Of a stretch of DNA of 64,000 nt, positions 52,189 to 61,347 are shown piece by piece (position 1 is the first letter of the stretch; each line of letters starts with the position of its first letter). Source of the DNA: SG8-30 sp963695155 (GTDB lineage: Bacteria; Pseudomonadota; Gammaproteobacteria; Steroidobacterales; Steroidobacteraceae). The stretch spans positions 372,001 to 436,000 of the forward strand of contig CAVOGD010000005.1 in the NCBI GenBank assembly GCA_963695155.1, in the 5' to 3' direction. Below the pieces are notes generated by a model. The model saw only the letters and a list, made by a program, of their open reading frames with translations. It did not search any database and was not told the DNA's origin. Both the position numbers and the translations under genes were made by a program.

Positions 52189-52208
52189 CGATGTTCTTGC
52201 CGTATTGT
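52179..52208 (+). promoter_or_regulatory. Possible promoter of the HNH nuclease operon
   Basis: TTGAAT (-35, 52179-52184) and TATTGT (-10, 52203-52208) stand 18 bases apart, four of six matches each to the sigma-70 consensus. It would start transcription about 15 bases before the HNH start codon. Confidence 0.35.
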
Positions 52209-52229
52209 TACTAAGTCTGGACGACCGAC

Positions 52230-52901
52230 ATGATTGCCCGGCAAAACAGCGACATTCCGCACGACTGGCTGGACGCCCTCCAGGTCCGGCCGGTGGGACC
52301 GCAGCGCCTCACGCAACAGGTGCTGCGCACCGACGCGTCCGGCATGCCGCTGGAGTGGATTGATTACAGGGACGCCGTGCGGCTGCACTGCATGGGCCAG
52401 GTCCTGTATGCGTTCGGCAGCATCCTGTACGCGCTGCGCGGGGGGCGTAACGCGCGCACCGGGCTGCAGACCGTCATCGAGATCAATTCCATGCTGGCGA
52501 CCGCGGGCCGCTCGTCCAACCCCGGCAACCTGCACGGCGCCTATACGCCGCCGCTCAACAACGAGACGCTGTTCAAGCGCGACGCCTACATGTGCATGTA
52601 CTGCGGCGGGCGGTTCCCGACGGCGCAACTGTCGCGGGAGCACGTGCGTCCCTTCTACCAGGGCGGGCACGACGGCTGGAACAACGTGGTGGCCGCCTGC
52701 CGCGGCTGCAACAATGCCAAGGCATCGCGCACGCCCGAGCAGGCCGGCATGCAGCTGCTGGCCGTGCCGTTCACGCCCACCTACGCGGAGTACATCTACC
52801 TGAAGGGCCGGCGCGTGCTGGCCGACCAGATGGAGTACCTGCAGGCGCACTTCCCCCGCTCGAGTCCGCTGCACGACCGCATCCAGCGCTGGATGCAGTG
52901 A
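52230..52901 (+). CDS. HNH endonuclease domain protein
   Basis: A 223-residue protein with an HNH nuclease fold in its second half: a zinc knuckle of two Cys pairs (YMCMYCGG near 123 and CRGCNNAK near 153) surrounds the catalytic SREHVRPFYQGG and the Asn of GWNNVVAAC. The first 110 residues are of unknown fold. HNH proteins of this kind occur as stand-alone genes and as parts of defence or repair loci; the substrate is not readable. Its stop overlaps the GTG of the exonuclease gene (GTGA), so it is the first gene of a coupled set of three. Confidence 0.83.
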   Translation: MIARQNSDIPHDWLDALQVRPVGPQRLTQQVLRTDASGMPLEWIDYRDAVRLHCMGQVLYAFGSILYALRGGRNARTGLQTVIEINSMLATAGRSSNPGNLHGAYTPPLNNETLFKRDAYMCMYCGGRFPTAQLSREHVRPFYQGGHDGWNNVVAACRGCNNAKASRTPEQAGMQLLAVPFTPTYAEYIYLKGRRVLADQMEYLQAHFPRSSPLHDRIQRWMQ

Positions 52902-53806
52902 AGCGCGCCCGGCCCAAGGTCTACCTGGTAGACGCGAGCTACTTCATCTTCCGCGCCTATTTTTCGGTGAGCGCGGACATGACCGACGAAAACGGCCAGG
53001 CCGTGAACGCGCTGTACGGCTTTGCGCGCGTGCTGGGCGACGTGCTCGAGAGGGAGCAGCCGCGGCACGTCGCGGTGGCCTTCGACGAGAGCCTGACCAG
53101 TTCCTTCCGCAACGGCATCTACCCCGCCTACAAGGCCAACCGCGAACCGACGCCGCCGGACCTGGAACACCAGTTCGCGGCCTGCCGCGAACTGTGCCGC
53201 CTGCTGGGCGTCGCGGAGTACGCCAGCGACACCTACGAGGCGGACGACATCATCGGCGCGATCGCCGCGCGCATGCGCGCGCAGGGCCATGCCAGCGTGC
53301 TGGTGACGCGCGACAAGGACCTGGCGCAGCTGGTGCGGGACGGCGACCAGTTCTGGGACTATGCGGCCAACCGGCGCTTCGCCTACCACCAGATCGAGGA
53401 GCAGTTCGGCGTGCGGCCGGAGCGCATGGCGGACTACCTGGCGCTGGCCGGCGACAGCGTGGACAACATCCCCGGCGTGCCGGGTGTCGGTCCGAAGACG
53501 GCGGCGGCGTTGCTCCGCGTGTTCAGCTCCCTGGACGACCTGTACGACAACCTGGACGCGGCGGCCCACGTGACGATACGCGGCGCGGCGAAGCTGCCGG
53601 ACAAGCTGCGCAAGCACCGCGACGCCGCATTCCTGGCGCGGCGCCTGACGACCATCGCCTGCGACATGCCGCTCGAGTTCGCGCCGCGCGACATCGAGCG
53701 GCGCCCGCCGGACGTGGCCGCACTGGAATCGTTCTACGGCCGTGCGAAGTTCGGCCCGCTGCTGCACAAGCAGGCGCTACGGCTGGCGAAGGACCTGGGC
53801 GGATGA
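52898..53806 (+). CDS. 5'-3' exonuclease / flap nuclease (DNA polymerase I N-terminal domain-like)
   Basis: A 302-residue stand-alone relative of the Pol I 5' nuclease domain. Metal-binding acids are visible in VYLVDASYFIFRAYF, HVAVAFDESLTSSFR, TYEADDIIGAIAARM and VTRDKDLAQLVRDGD. The helix-3-turn-helix DNA-binding element follows (DYLALAGDSVDNIPGVPG, then VGPKTAAALL). It should trim 5' ends or flaps. The start is GTG at 52898 overlapping the HNH stop; the stop overlaps the kinase gene (ATGA). Confidence 0.88.
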   Translation: MKRARPKVYLVDASYFIFRAYFSVSADMTDENGQAVNALYGFARVLGDVLEREQPRHVAVAFDESLTSSFRNGIYPAYKANREPTPPDLEHQFAACRELCRLLGVAEYASDTYEADDIIGAIAARMRAQGHASVLVTRDKDLAQLVRDGDQFWDYAANRRFAYHQIEEQFGVRPERMADYLALAGDSVDNIPGVPGVGPKTAAALLRVFSSLDDLYDNLDAAAHVTIRGAAKLPDKLRKHRDAAFLARRLTTIACDMPLEFAPRDIERRPPDVAALESFYGRAKFGPLLHKQALRLAKDLGG

Positions 53807-54693
53807 CGCCCGCGACGGCCGTCCAGGCGGCCGCGCTGTCCGCGGCGCTGGGCTGCGACGTGCAGCCGCGGCCGGCGGCGGCGGTGCACGGCGGCTGCAT
53901 CAACGCCTGCTGGCGCTGGGAGACGGCGCGCGGCCCCGTGTTCGTCAAGGTCGCGGCGCAGGAGCGCCTGCCGATGCTGCAGGCGGAGCATGCGGGACTG
54001 CTCGAGCTGCGCGCCGCACAGGCGATCCGCGTGCCGGAACCACTGGCGGTGGCGTCGTTCGGGGGCGGCGCGTTGCTGGCGCTGGAATGGATCGACTTCG
54101 CACCGGGCAACGCGATCGCCGATGCGCGCTGCGGCGAACAACTTGCGTGGCTGCACCGCACCCAGGCGGACCGCTTCGGGTTCGGCCATGACAACACGAT
54201 CGGCAGCACGCCGCAGCGGAATGCGTGGTGTGCCGACTGGGTCGCGTTCCTGCGGGAGCGCAGGCTGGCGTTCCAGCTGGAGCTGGCGCTGGAGAACGGC
54301 CATCGCGGGAAGCTGCAGGACCGTGGTCGCCGCCTGCTCGAAATCGTCGATGTGTTCTTCACGAGTTATCGCCCGGTGCCGTCGCTGCTGCACGGCGACC
54401 TGTGGAGCGGCAACCGCGGCACGGGTACGGACGGCCAGCCCGTGATCTACGACCCGGCCGTGTACTACGGCGATCGCGAGGCGGACATCGCGATGACGCG
54501 GCTGTTCGGCGGCTTCGGCCCGCGGTTCTACTCGGCCTATGTCGCGACGTGGCCGCTGGACCAGGCAGCCGGCACTCGCCGCGACCTGTACAACCTGTAC
54601 CACGTGCTGAACCACCTCAACCTGTTTGGCGGCGGCTATCGCGCGCAGGCGGAGGAGATGATCGACCGGTTGCTGGCGGCGGCGGGACAGTAG
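53803..54693 (+). CDS. Fructosamine kinase family protein
   Basis: A 296-residue kinase of the fructosamine-3-kinase/APH fold. It has the nucleotide-binding start GGCINACWRWETARGPVFVK, catalytic loop SLLHGDLWSGNRG near 190 and metal-binding DPAVYYGDREADIAM near 213. Bacterial members phosphorylate ketosamine adducts such as ribulosamines, starting deglycation of proteins. The ATG overlaps the exonuclease stop. A palindromic repeat block separates it from the converging gene. Confidence 0.9.
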   Translation: MTPATAVQAAALSAALGCDVQPRPAAAVHGGCINACWRWETARGPVFVKVAAQERLPMLQAEHAGLLELRAAQAIRVPEPLAVASFGGGALLALEWIDFAPGNAIADARCGEQLAWLHRTQADRFGFGHDNTIGSTPQRNAWCADWVAFLRERRLAFQLELALENGHRGKLQDRGRRLLEIVDVFFTSYRPVPSLLHGDLWSGNRGTGTDGQPVIYDPAVYYGDREADIAMTRLFGGFGPRFYSAYVATWPLDQAAGTRRDLYNLYHVLNHLNLFGGGYRAQAEEMIDRLLAAAGQ

Positions 54694-54696
54694 GAA

Positions 54697-54782
54697 GGGT
54701 CAGACCCCATTTCGTCCGGGGTCTGACCCCCCTGGGGTCTGACCCCTCCGCAGGACGCCGGGCGCCCGGCAGGCGCCCGGCG
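54697..54782. repeat. Palindromic repeat block: three GGGTCTGACCCC copies and a GC hairpin
   Basis: GGGTCAGACCCC at 54697-54708 and GGGGTCTGACCCC at 54718-54730 and 54734-54746 are near-identical palindromes. Behind them an 11-bp perfect hairpin (54756-54766 with 54772-54782, 5-base loop) closes the block. It lies between two converging genes and probably stops transcription from both sides. The same core appears once near 49.2 kb. Confidence 0.75.
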
Positions 54783-54793
54783 GTACTTTACGG

Positions 54794-55162
54794 TCAGTGA
54801 ATGTCGTAACTGCGGCGGCCGATGTTGGTCTCGCACGCGACGAAACGCGCCGCGATCTTGCCGGCCACGGTGTTTGCGTCGGCACTTTCAGTGCGCCAGG
54901 TATCCCAGGCCTTGCCGAAGGCCGCGGCGTCCTTGCTGCGCCCCACCCAGTACATCGATTCCAGGTTGTTGCTCTGGATGGGCGTGAGGACCTCGGCTTT
55001 GTAGGCGTTCTTGACGCCCCACTGCTCGTTGAAGTCCTTCACGATCTGTATATAGGTCGAGAAGCTGCAACCGTCGTTGAGCTTGAACTCGATGACGTCA
55101 AGGTGATCGGCGGCCGCGCCCATCGGCAGGGCCAGCAATGCGATGGCAATCAGTTTCTTCAT
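54794..55162 (-). CDS. Small exported protein of unknown function
   Basis: A 122-residue protein with a signal peptide (MKKLIAIALLALPMGAAA, about 1-18) and a mature part of about 104 residues, with two Cys (near 32 and 109) that could form a disulfide. Short alpha/beta patterning (DVIEFKLNDGCSFSTYIQIV, then AEVLTPIQSNNLESMYWVG) recalls small ferredoxin-like domains, but I do not recognise a family. GGGGGAG lies 8 bases before the ATG. It is divergent from the symporter gene. Confidence 0.7.
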   Translation of the reverse strand: MKKLIAIALLALPMGAAADHLDVIEFKLNDGCSFSTYIQIVKDFNEQWGVKNAYKAEVLTPIQSNNLESMYWVGRSKDAAAFGKAWDTWRTESADANTVAGKIAARFVACETNIGRRSYDIH

Positions 55163-55344
55163 GAAGTCTCCCCCTGAGGTTAAGGTCGGTCAACGGCGGG
55201 TCCGGAGCCGAAGAGCCACGGCCGGCCGCGCGGGCACCATAACATCATCAACCGGGCCACGGGCCACGGGCGGCGAGGCGCGGTGGGCGCGGTTCCAGAC
55301 GCGGCCCGATGCTGGCATAGTCGCGCGAATTCCGGAGCGGCACC

Positions 55345-56817
55345 ATGATCGAAAACAACGTCGCGATCACCACCAGCCTGTTCGCCTACATGGCGGTCTG
55401 CCTGCTGCTGGGGTTCCTGGCCTACCGGCGCACGACGACGCTGGGCGACTTCATCCTGGGCGGTCGCAAGCTGGGCAGCTGGGTCACGGCGCTGAGTGCG
55501 CAGGCGTCCGACATGAGCGGCTGGCTGCTGATGGGCCTGCCCGGCCTGGCCTACCTGTCCGGCTTCGATTCCGTCTGGTTGATCGGCGGCCTGGTGGTCG
55601 GTACCTGGGCGAACTGGCGCTTCATCGCCGCACGACTGCGCGCGCGCACCGAGCTGCTGTCGGACTCGCTGACGCTGCCGGACTACTTCGAGCGGCGCTT
55701 CGGCGACCGTTCGCGGCTGCTGCGCACCCTGTCCGCGCTGTTCATCCTCGTGTTCTTCGCCTTCTACACGAGCGCCGGCTTCGTCGCGGCGGGCAAGCTG
55801 TTCGAGTCGCTGTTCGGGCTGTCCTACGTCGAGGCGATGTTCTGGGGCTCGATCGTGATGCTGGTCTACACGTTCTTCGGCGGCTTCCTGGCGGTGAGCT
55901 GGTCCGACGTGCTGCAGGGCTCGCTGATGTTCTTCGCGCTGTTGCTGGTCGGCGCGATGGGTGTGCACCTGGCGGGCGGCGTGGACGCCTCGCTGGCGGC
56001 CCTCGAGGCGAAGAACCCGGCGCTGCTCGATCCGTTCGTAGGCGACGGCGGGGCGGCGCTGGGCTGGATCGGCATCCTGTCGTTGCTGGGTTGGGGGCTC
56101 GGCTATGCCGGCCAGCCGCACATCCTGGCGCGCTTCATGGCGATACGCCGCGTGGAGGAGATGCACACGGCGCGTCGCGTCGCCATGGGCTGGGTGATCG
56201 TCGTGCTGGTCGCCGCGGCGGTCGTCGGCATGACCGGCGTGCTGGTGCTGGACCGGCCGCTGGTCGGCGCCGACAGCGAGAAGGTGTTCATCTTCATGTC
56301 CACGCAGCTGTTCCACCCGGTCATCGCCGGAATCTGCCTGTCGGGCATCCTGGCAGCGGTGATGAGCACGGCGTCCGCGCAACTGCTGGTGTCCTCGTCG
56401 GCGTTTGCGCAGGACTTCTATCGCGGCCTGTTCCGCCCGCAGGCGGGCGCGCGCGAGCTGCTGTGGGTCGGGCGCGGCGCGGTGCTCGGCATCGCGGCGG
56501 TCGCCTTCCTGCTGGGCCTGGATCCCGAAAGCAAGGTGCTGTTGCTGGTGAGCTGGGCCTGGGCCGGCTTCGGCGCGGCCTTCGGCCCGGCCATCATCCT
56601 CTCGCTGTACTGGGACCGCATGACCCGGGACGGCGCGCTGGCGGGAATCTTGGCGGGCGGCATCACGGTGATCGTGTGGCCGCAGCTCGGCGGCGTGACG
56701 GGATGGGCGGTCTTCGGGCTCTATGAGCTTGTGCCCGGCTTCGTGCTTTCCTGGCTGGCGATCTGGCTGGTTTCGAGGTACGGGGGCAGAGCAGGGGCCG
56801 CCGTTCCCGTACAATGA
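55345..56817 (+). CDS. Sodium/proline symporter, PutP-like (SSS family)
   Basis: A 490-residue inner-membrane transporter of the sodium:solute symporter family with about 13 helices. PutP-type features are present: GDFILGGRKLGSWVTALSAQ, ASDMSGWLLMGLPG, the signature GWGLGYAGQPHILARFMA and AVMSTASAQLLVSSSAFAQD (sodium-site Ser/Thr). It most likely imports proline with Na+. GGAG precedes the ATG. No putA lies nearby. The M16 gene follows after 57 bases. Confidence 0.9.
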   Translation: MIENNVAITTSLFAYMAVCLLLGFLAYRRTTTLGDFILGGRKLGSWVTALSAQASDMSGWLLMGLPGLAYLSGFDSVWLIGGLVVGTWANWRFIAARLRARTELLSDSLTLPDYFERRFGDRSRLLRTLSALFILVFFAFYTSAGFVAAGKLFESLFGLSYVEAMFWGSIVMLVYTFFGGFLAVSWSDVLQGSLMFFALLLVGAMGVHLAGGVDASLAALEAKNPALLDPFVGDGGAALGWIGILSLLGWGLGYAGQPHILARFMAIRRVEEMHTARRVAMGWVIVVLVAAAVVGMTGVLVLDRPLVGADSEKVFIFMSTQLFHPVIAGICLSGILAAVMSTASAQLLVSSSAFAQDFYRGLFRPQAGARELLWVGRGAVLGIAAVAFLLGLDPESKVLLLVSWAWAGFGAAFGPAIILSLYWDRMTRDGALAGILAGGITVIVWPQLGGVTGWAVFGLYELVPGFVLSWLAIWLVSRYGGRAGAAVPVQ

Positions 56818-56874
56818 GCGAGGCCGGCGTACGCCCCGGCCTCGCCGTCCCTCAACACACGAGCACATCGAACC

Positions 56875-59723
56875 ATGCGCAAGTACCTGACCGTTGCCGT
56901 CCTGGCGATGACCGTAGCGATGTCCGCGGGCGCCGCCACCCGGACCAGCGTCATCAAGCCGCAGGCGGACGACATCATGCCGTTCCAGGCGACCGAGGCG
57001 ACACTCGCCAACGGCCTGCGGGTGATCGTGGTGCCGACCGGCTTCCCGAACATCGTCTCGCTGCAGATCCCGGTGCAGACCGGCTCGCGCAACGAGGTCG
57101 AGCCGGGCAAGTCGGGCTTCGCCCACTTCTTCGAGCACATGATGTTCCGCGGTACGGACCGGTATCCGCCGGACGAATACAACGCGGATCATGACCCGGG
57201 CCGGCGCGCGGCAGAACGCCTACACGACCGACGACTACACGAACTACCACATCACGTTCGCCAGGGAAGACCTCGAGAAGATGCTGGAGATCGAGGCCGA
57301 CCGCTTCCAGAACCTGTCGTATCCCGTCGAGGCCTTCAAGACCGAGTCGCGCGCGGTGCTGGGCGAGTACAACAAGAACAGCGCCAACCCGATCATGAAG
57401 CTGTACGAGGTGTCGCGCGAACACCGCCTTCACGACCCACACGTACAAGCACACGACGATGGGCTTCATCGAGGACATCGAGGACATGCCGAACCAGTAC
57501 GAGTACTCGAAGACCTTCTTCGAGCGCTGGTACCGGCCCGAGAACACGGCGGTCATCGTCGCCGGCGACGTGGACCCGGCGCAGGTCCTGCCGCTGGTCG
57601 AGAAGTACTGGGGCGGCTGGGAGAAGGGCAGCTCCGCCAGCGTGGACATCCCGCAGGAGCCGGAGCCGCAGGGCCCGCTTTACGCCCACGTCCCCTGGCC
57701 GACCCCGACCGCGCCGTGGGTGCAGGTCGCGTTCCACGGGCCGGCCTTCTCGGAGACCGCACCGCGACGCCATCGCGATCCAACTGTTCATGGACCTGAA
57801 CTTCGGCCGCACCTCCGACTTCTATCGCCGCATGGTCGAGCAGGAGCAGAAGGTCGACCAGCTGTTCGCGGGCGGCGCGGACAACAAGGACCCGGAACTG
57901 ATCACGGTCTGGTGCCGGCTCAAGGACGCGGCCGACGTGCAGTACGTGCGCGACGAGGTGCTGAAGACGATCGCCGCGGCCCGTGCCGCGCCGGTCGACG
58001 CCGGACGGCTGGCCGACGCCAAGTCCAACAACCGTTACGGCTTTGCGGCGCAGCTCGACAACACGGACGCGATCGCCGCGCACCTGGCGCGCTTCGTTCG
58101 CCACGATCGCAGCTATTCGACGCTGAACAACGTCTTCCGGCAGGTGGCGGCCGTGACCCCGGAGGAAGTGTCGGCCGCCGCGCGGAAGTACTTCACGGAC
58201 AACCGTCTCGTCGTCACGACGCTCTCGACCGAGACGCTGCCCGAGTCCGTCGGCCGGATCCCGTCGCTCGCCTCGCTCGCGCCGGCCGCGAGGTCGCCGC
58301 TGCCCGGCGGGCAGTTCATCATCCAGAAAACCGCGCTGCCGCAGTTGCGCATCAAGCTGCTGTTCGACGTGGGCTCCGCCTACGACCCGGCAGGCAAGGA
58401 AGGCCTGGCCGCGCTGGCGGCCGACATGGTCACCGAAGCCGGTTCCCGGCTGATGAGGATCGACGAGGTCAACAAGGCGTTGTTCCCCATCGCCGGCGCT
58501 TCGAGGCCCAGGTCGACAAGGAGATGACTGCGCTCACGATGTCGGTGCACCGCGACAACTGGCTGCGGTTCTCCGAGGTCGTGCTGGCGCAGCTGCTCGA
58601 GCCGGGCTTCCGGGAGGAGGACTTCACGCGCCTGAAGAGCAACCAGCTGAGCGCGCTCAAGCTCAATCTGCGCGCCAACAACGAGGAGGAGCTGGGCAAG
58701 GAAGTGCTGCAGAACCGGATCTTCGCCGGCACGCCCTACGGGCACACCGTGCTGGGCACCGTGGCCGGGATCGAGTCGATCACCATCGACGACGTGAGGC
58801 GGTTCATCGCGGCCCACTACACGCAGGGCAACCTCAAGGTCGGCGTCAATGGCGCGGTCAGCGACATGGTGCTGGCGTCGCTGAAGGACAGCCTGGCGCG
58901 GCTGCCGGCCGGCGCGACGCCGCGCGTGGCGCAGCCCGCCGGGGCCATGCCGGCGGGGCTCGAGGTCGAGATCCTGCAGAAGGACACGCGCGCAACCGCC
59001 ATCTCGTTCGGGCACCCGATCGAGGTCAACCGGGCCCATCCCGACTTCGCGGCCCTGAACGTGGCGCGCGCCTGGCTGGGCGAGCACCGGGCGTCGACGT
59101 CGCGGCTGTACGACCGCATCCGCGAGACGCGCGGCATGAACTACGGCGACTACGCGTACATCGAGGCCTTCCCGCGGGGCATGTTCCAGTTCTTCCCGGA
59201 CCCGAACATCGCGCGCCAGCAGCAGATCTTCGAGGTCTGGATCCGGCCGGTCGTGCCCGACAACGCGCACATGGCGCTGCGCATCGCGCTGTACGAGGTG
59301 GGCCAGCTGGTCGCGAACGGGCTGTCGCAGCAGGACTTCGAGACCACGCGCGACTACCTCATGAAGAACGTCTACGTCATGACGGCGACGTCGAACCAGC
59401 AGGTCGGCTACGCGCTCGACTCGGACTGGTACGGCATCGGCGAGTACACCGAGACCATGCGCGAAAGGCTGGCCGCGCTCACGGCCGACGACGTCAACGC
59501 GGCGCTCAGGAAGCACATCAGGCCGCGCGACTTCAGGGTCATCATGATCACGAAGGACGCGGACGGCCTGAAGGCGCGGCTCGAGGGCAACGCGCCCTCG
59601 ACCATGACCTACGAGGCCGCCAAGCCGCAGGCGCTGCTGGACGAGGACGCCATCATCGGTGCGCTGCAGTTCGACGTCACCCGGGTCGAGATCACGCCGA
59701 TCGACGAGGTGTTCGCAAGGTAA
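56875..59723 (+). pseudogene. M16 family zinc metallopeptidase, broken by four single-base indels in this sequence
   Basis: Read across the breaks, this is a secreted two-domain peptidase of about 950 residues. A signal peptide (MRKYLTVAVLAMTVAMSAGA) precedes the inverted zinc motif HFFEH (His84, Glu87, His88) and a downstream Glu in LEIEADRFQN. Breaks lie near 57186 (extra G), 57419 (extra base in CGCGCG), 57762 (extra C) and 58498 (one base missing); each repair restores family sequence such as AIMTRAGARQNAYTTDDYTN, NTAFTTHTYKHTTMGF, ARDAIAIQLFMDLNFG and FEAQVDKEMTAL. The second domain, to GALQFDVTRVEITPIDEVF, is complete. Either the consensus is faulty or the gene is dying. Such proteins degrade peptides in the periplasm. 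Confidence 0.82.
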
Positions 59724-59781
59724 GGGTCGGGTGGCGGCTCACGGCCCGGTCGCGGCGGCGGCCGGCCGCAGCACCGGGTCG

Positions 59782-60327
59782 TCACCGCCGGAACGGCAGC
59801 ATGCGCCACAGCAGGCCGTGGCCATCCCAGAAGTGGTGCTTGATGGCGGCCGCCACGTGCACGCCGATGACAATCAGCAGCACTTTCGCGAGAATTTCGT
59901 GCAACTCGTGCGTCGCATCGTTCAGCAGCTCGGACTGGCCCACCAGGTCCGGCAACTGGAACAGGCCGAACCAGCTCACCGGGCGGCCGCCGCTGGAGGA
60001 CATCAACCACCCGGACAGGGGGATGACCAGCAGCAACGCGTACATGCCCCAGTGCGACACCTGCGCGGCGACTTGCTGCCAGCGGGGCATCGGCGGCAGC
60101 GGCGGCGGGCGGTTGAGCAACCGCCACACGAGGCGCAGCACGACCAGCGCCAGGATCGTGATGCCGAAGGACTTATGGCGCGTCATGAGCGCGAGCTTCT
60201 CGGCCCCGCGCGGCAGGTCGTCGGCCAGCAGGGCTAGCGTCACCTGCACGATGATCAGGACGACGATCGCCCAGTGGAAGGCTTGCGCGATCGCGCCATA
60301 GCGTTGGGTACTGACGTTCAGGTTCAT
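59782..60327 (-). CDS. Cytochrome b561 family protein
   Basis: A 181-residue inner-membrane diheme cytochrome. Four helices carry paired His ligands: His18 (AQAFHWAIVVLII), His near 50 (TRHKSFGITIL), His near 93 (VSHWGMYALLLV) and His in ATHELHEILAKVLL and IGVHVAAAIKHHF. Bacterial CybB-type proteins pass electrons to or from quinones, for example as superoxide oxidase. The start MNLNVSTQRYG has a GGGGGG run upstream; a longer open frame exists upstream. Converges on the M16 gene. Confidence 0.9.
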   Translation of the reverse strand: MNLNVSTQRYGAIAQAFHWAIVVLIIVQVTLALLADDLPRGAEKLALMTRHKSFGITILALVVLRLVWRLLNRPPPLPPMPRWQQVAAQVSHWGMYALLLVIPLSGWLMSSSGGRPVSWFGLFQLPDLVGQSELLNDATHELHEILAKVLLIVIGVHVAAAIKHHFWDGHGLLWRMLPFRR

Positions 60328-60420
60328 GGTCCCCCCGGGGCAGGCACGTGCGCCGGCACGGCTGGCCGCCATTGTAGCGGGCCACTTGCGTCCCGGGCAC
60401 CAAGTCGCGATCCTGAAACC

Positions 60421-60651
60421 ATGTCGAGGCGCCGCACCGGACCAGGGCCGCCGCCGGCCGCATTGATGCGGGCCAGCTGCGCCGCGTTGCTGGCACCTGG
60501 TGTGGCAATCGCAAAGGGCGCCGACACGGTCCGTGTGGTGACGGCGTCCGGCCTTGGCGTGCGCGTGTACCGGAACGGCCCGCTGCGCGCGCGCGAGGAC
60601 ATGGACGCGGGATACCGGCTCACGGCGCGGCGCGTGGCGGCGGGGCCATGA
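60421..60651 (+). CDS. Possible small protein coupled to exoD
   Basis: A 76-residue reading frame whose TGA overlaps the exoD ATG as ATGA, the main reason for listing it. An inner Met at 60466 would give MRASCAALLAPGVAIAKG, resembling a weak signal peptide, followed by ADTVRVVTASGLGVRVYRNG. No family is recognised, there is no clear ribosome site and the frame may be chance. Confidence 0.35.
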   Translation: MSRRRTGPGPPPAALMRASCAALLAPGVAIAKGADTVRVVTASGLGVRVYRNGPLRAREDMDAGYRLTARRVAAGP

Positions 60652-61307
60652 CCACCGTCCAGTTCCGCAACACCGAAACGCGGCTGTCGGAAGCGCTGGC
60701 CGGCACGGCGCGCGCGATCGAGGGCCATGCCGTGACCCTGCGGGAATTGATCGGGATCATCGGCGAGCAGGGCCTGCTGATCCTGTGCGTGATCCTGGCG
60801 GCGCCGAACCTGCTGCCGATCGCGCCGCCGCTCATGAGCGCGGCGCTGGCGCTGCCGCTGCTGCTGATCGCGGCCGCGATCACGGCCAATCGCCTGCCCT
60901 GGCTGCCCGACAGGCTGCTCGACCGCGAACTGTCCGCGCCGGTGGTGCAGCAGACGATCGAGCGCGTGTCACGCTGGGCGCAGCGCATCGAGCACCTGGT
61001 GCGGCCGCGGCTGCTCGGCCTCAGCGGCTCGCCCGGGGTCAACGTGCTGAACGGCGTGATGCTGGTGCTGGCGTCGCTGCTGCTGCTGGCGCCGCTGCCG
61101 CTGGTGCCGCTGGTCGGCACCCTGCCCGCGCTCGGCATCATGCTGCTGGCGCTGGGCATGGCCGAGCGCGACGGGGTCGTGATCCTGCTGGGCCACCTGA
61201 TGACGATCATCGCGACGGTGTACGTCGTCGCACTGACGGCACTGCTGGTCTTCGTCGCAGTCAACGTGGGCGAGGCATTCGGCGCGCTGCTGCGCCTGTT
61301 CAGGTGA
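60648..61307 (+). CDS. Exopolysaccharide synthesis protein ExoD-like
   Basis: A 219-residue membrane protein of the ExoD family with a soluble N-terminus and four or more hydrophobic helices in the second part (VMLVLASLLLLAPLPLVPLV, IIATVYVVALTALLVF). The characteristic segments TLRELIGIIGEQGLLILC and LPALGIMLLALGMAERDGV are present. ExoD affects exopolysaccharide production in rhizobia; its molecular activity is not known. It converges on the S46 peptidase gene, with a hairpin between. Confidence 0.87.
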   Translation: MTTVQFRNTETRLSEALAGTARAIEGHAVTLRELIGIIGEQGLLILCVILAAPNLLPIAPPLMSAALALPLLLIAAAITANRLPWLPDRLLDRELSAPVVQQTIERVSRWAQRIEHLVRPRLLGLSGSPGVNVLNGVMLVLASLLLLAPLPLVPLVGTLPALGIMLLALGMAERDGVVILLGHLMTIIATVYVVALTALLVFVAVNVGEAFGALLRLFR

Positions 61308-61314
61308 CGCGAAG

Positions 61315-61340
61315 CCCGGGGGCCGTGGCCGGCCCCCGGG
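61315..61340. terminator. Hairpin between exoD and the S46 peptidase gene
   Basis: A perfect 10-bp stem (CCCGGGGGCC at 61315-61324 and GGCCCCCGGG at 61331-61340) around a 6-base loop. There is no T run on either side, so it may only weaken read-through between the converging genes. Confidence 0.4.
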
Positions 61341-61347
61341 GCGGCCG

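Noticed and set aside
52230..54693. HNH-exonuclease-kinase operon as a proven phage defence system
   Set aside because: No other defence genes or mobile signatures flank it, and no described defence family with this set was recognised; kept only as a finding to test.
57186..58499. Programmed ribosomal frameshifting in the M16 gene
   Set aside because: Four shifts of differing direction with no slippery heptamers or common context; indels explain them more simply.
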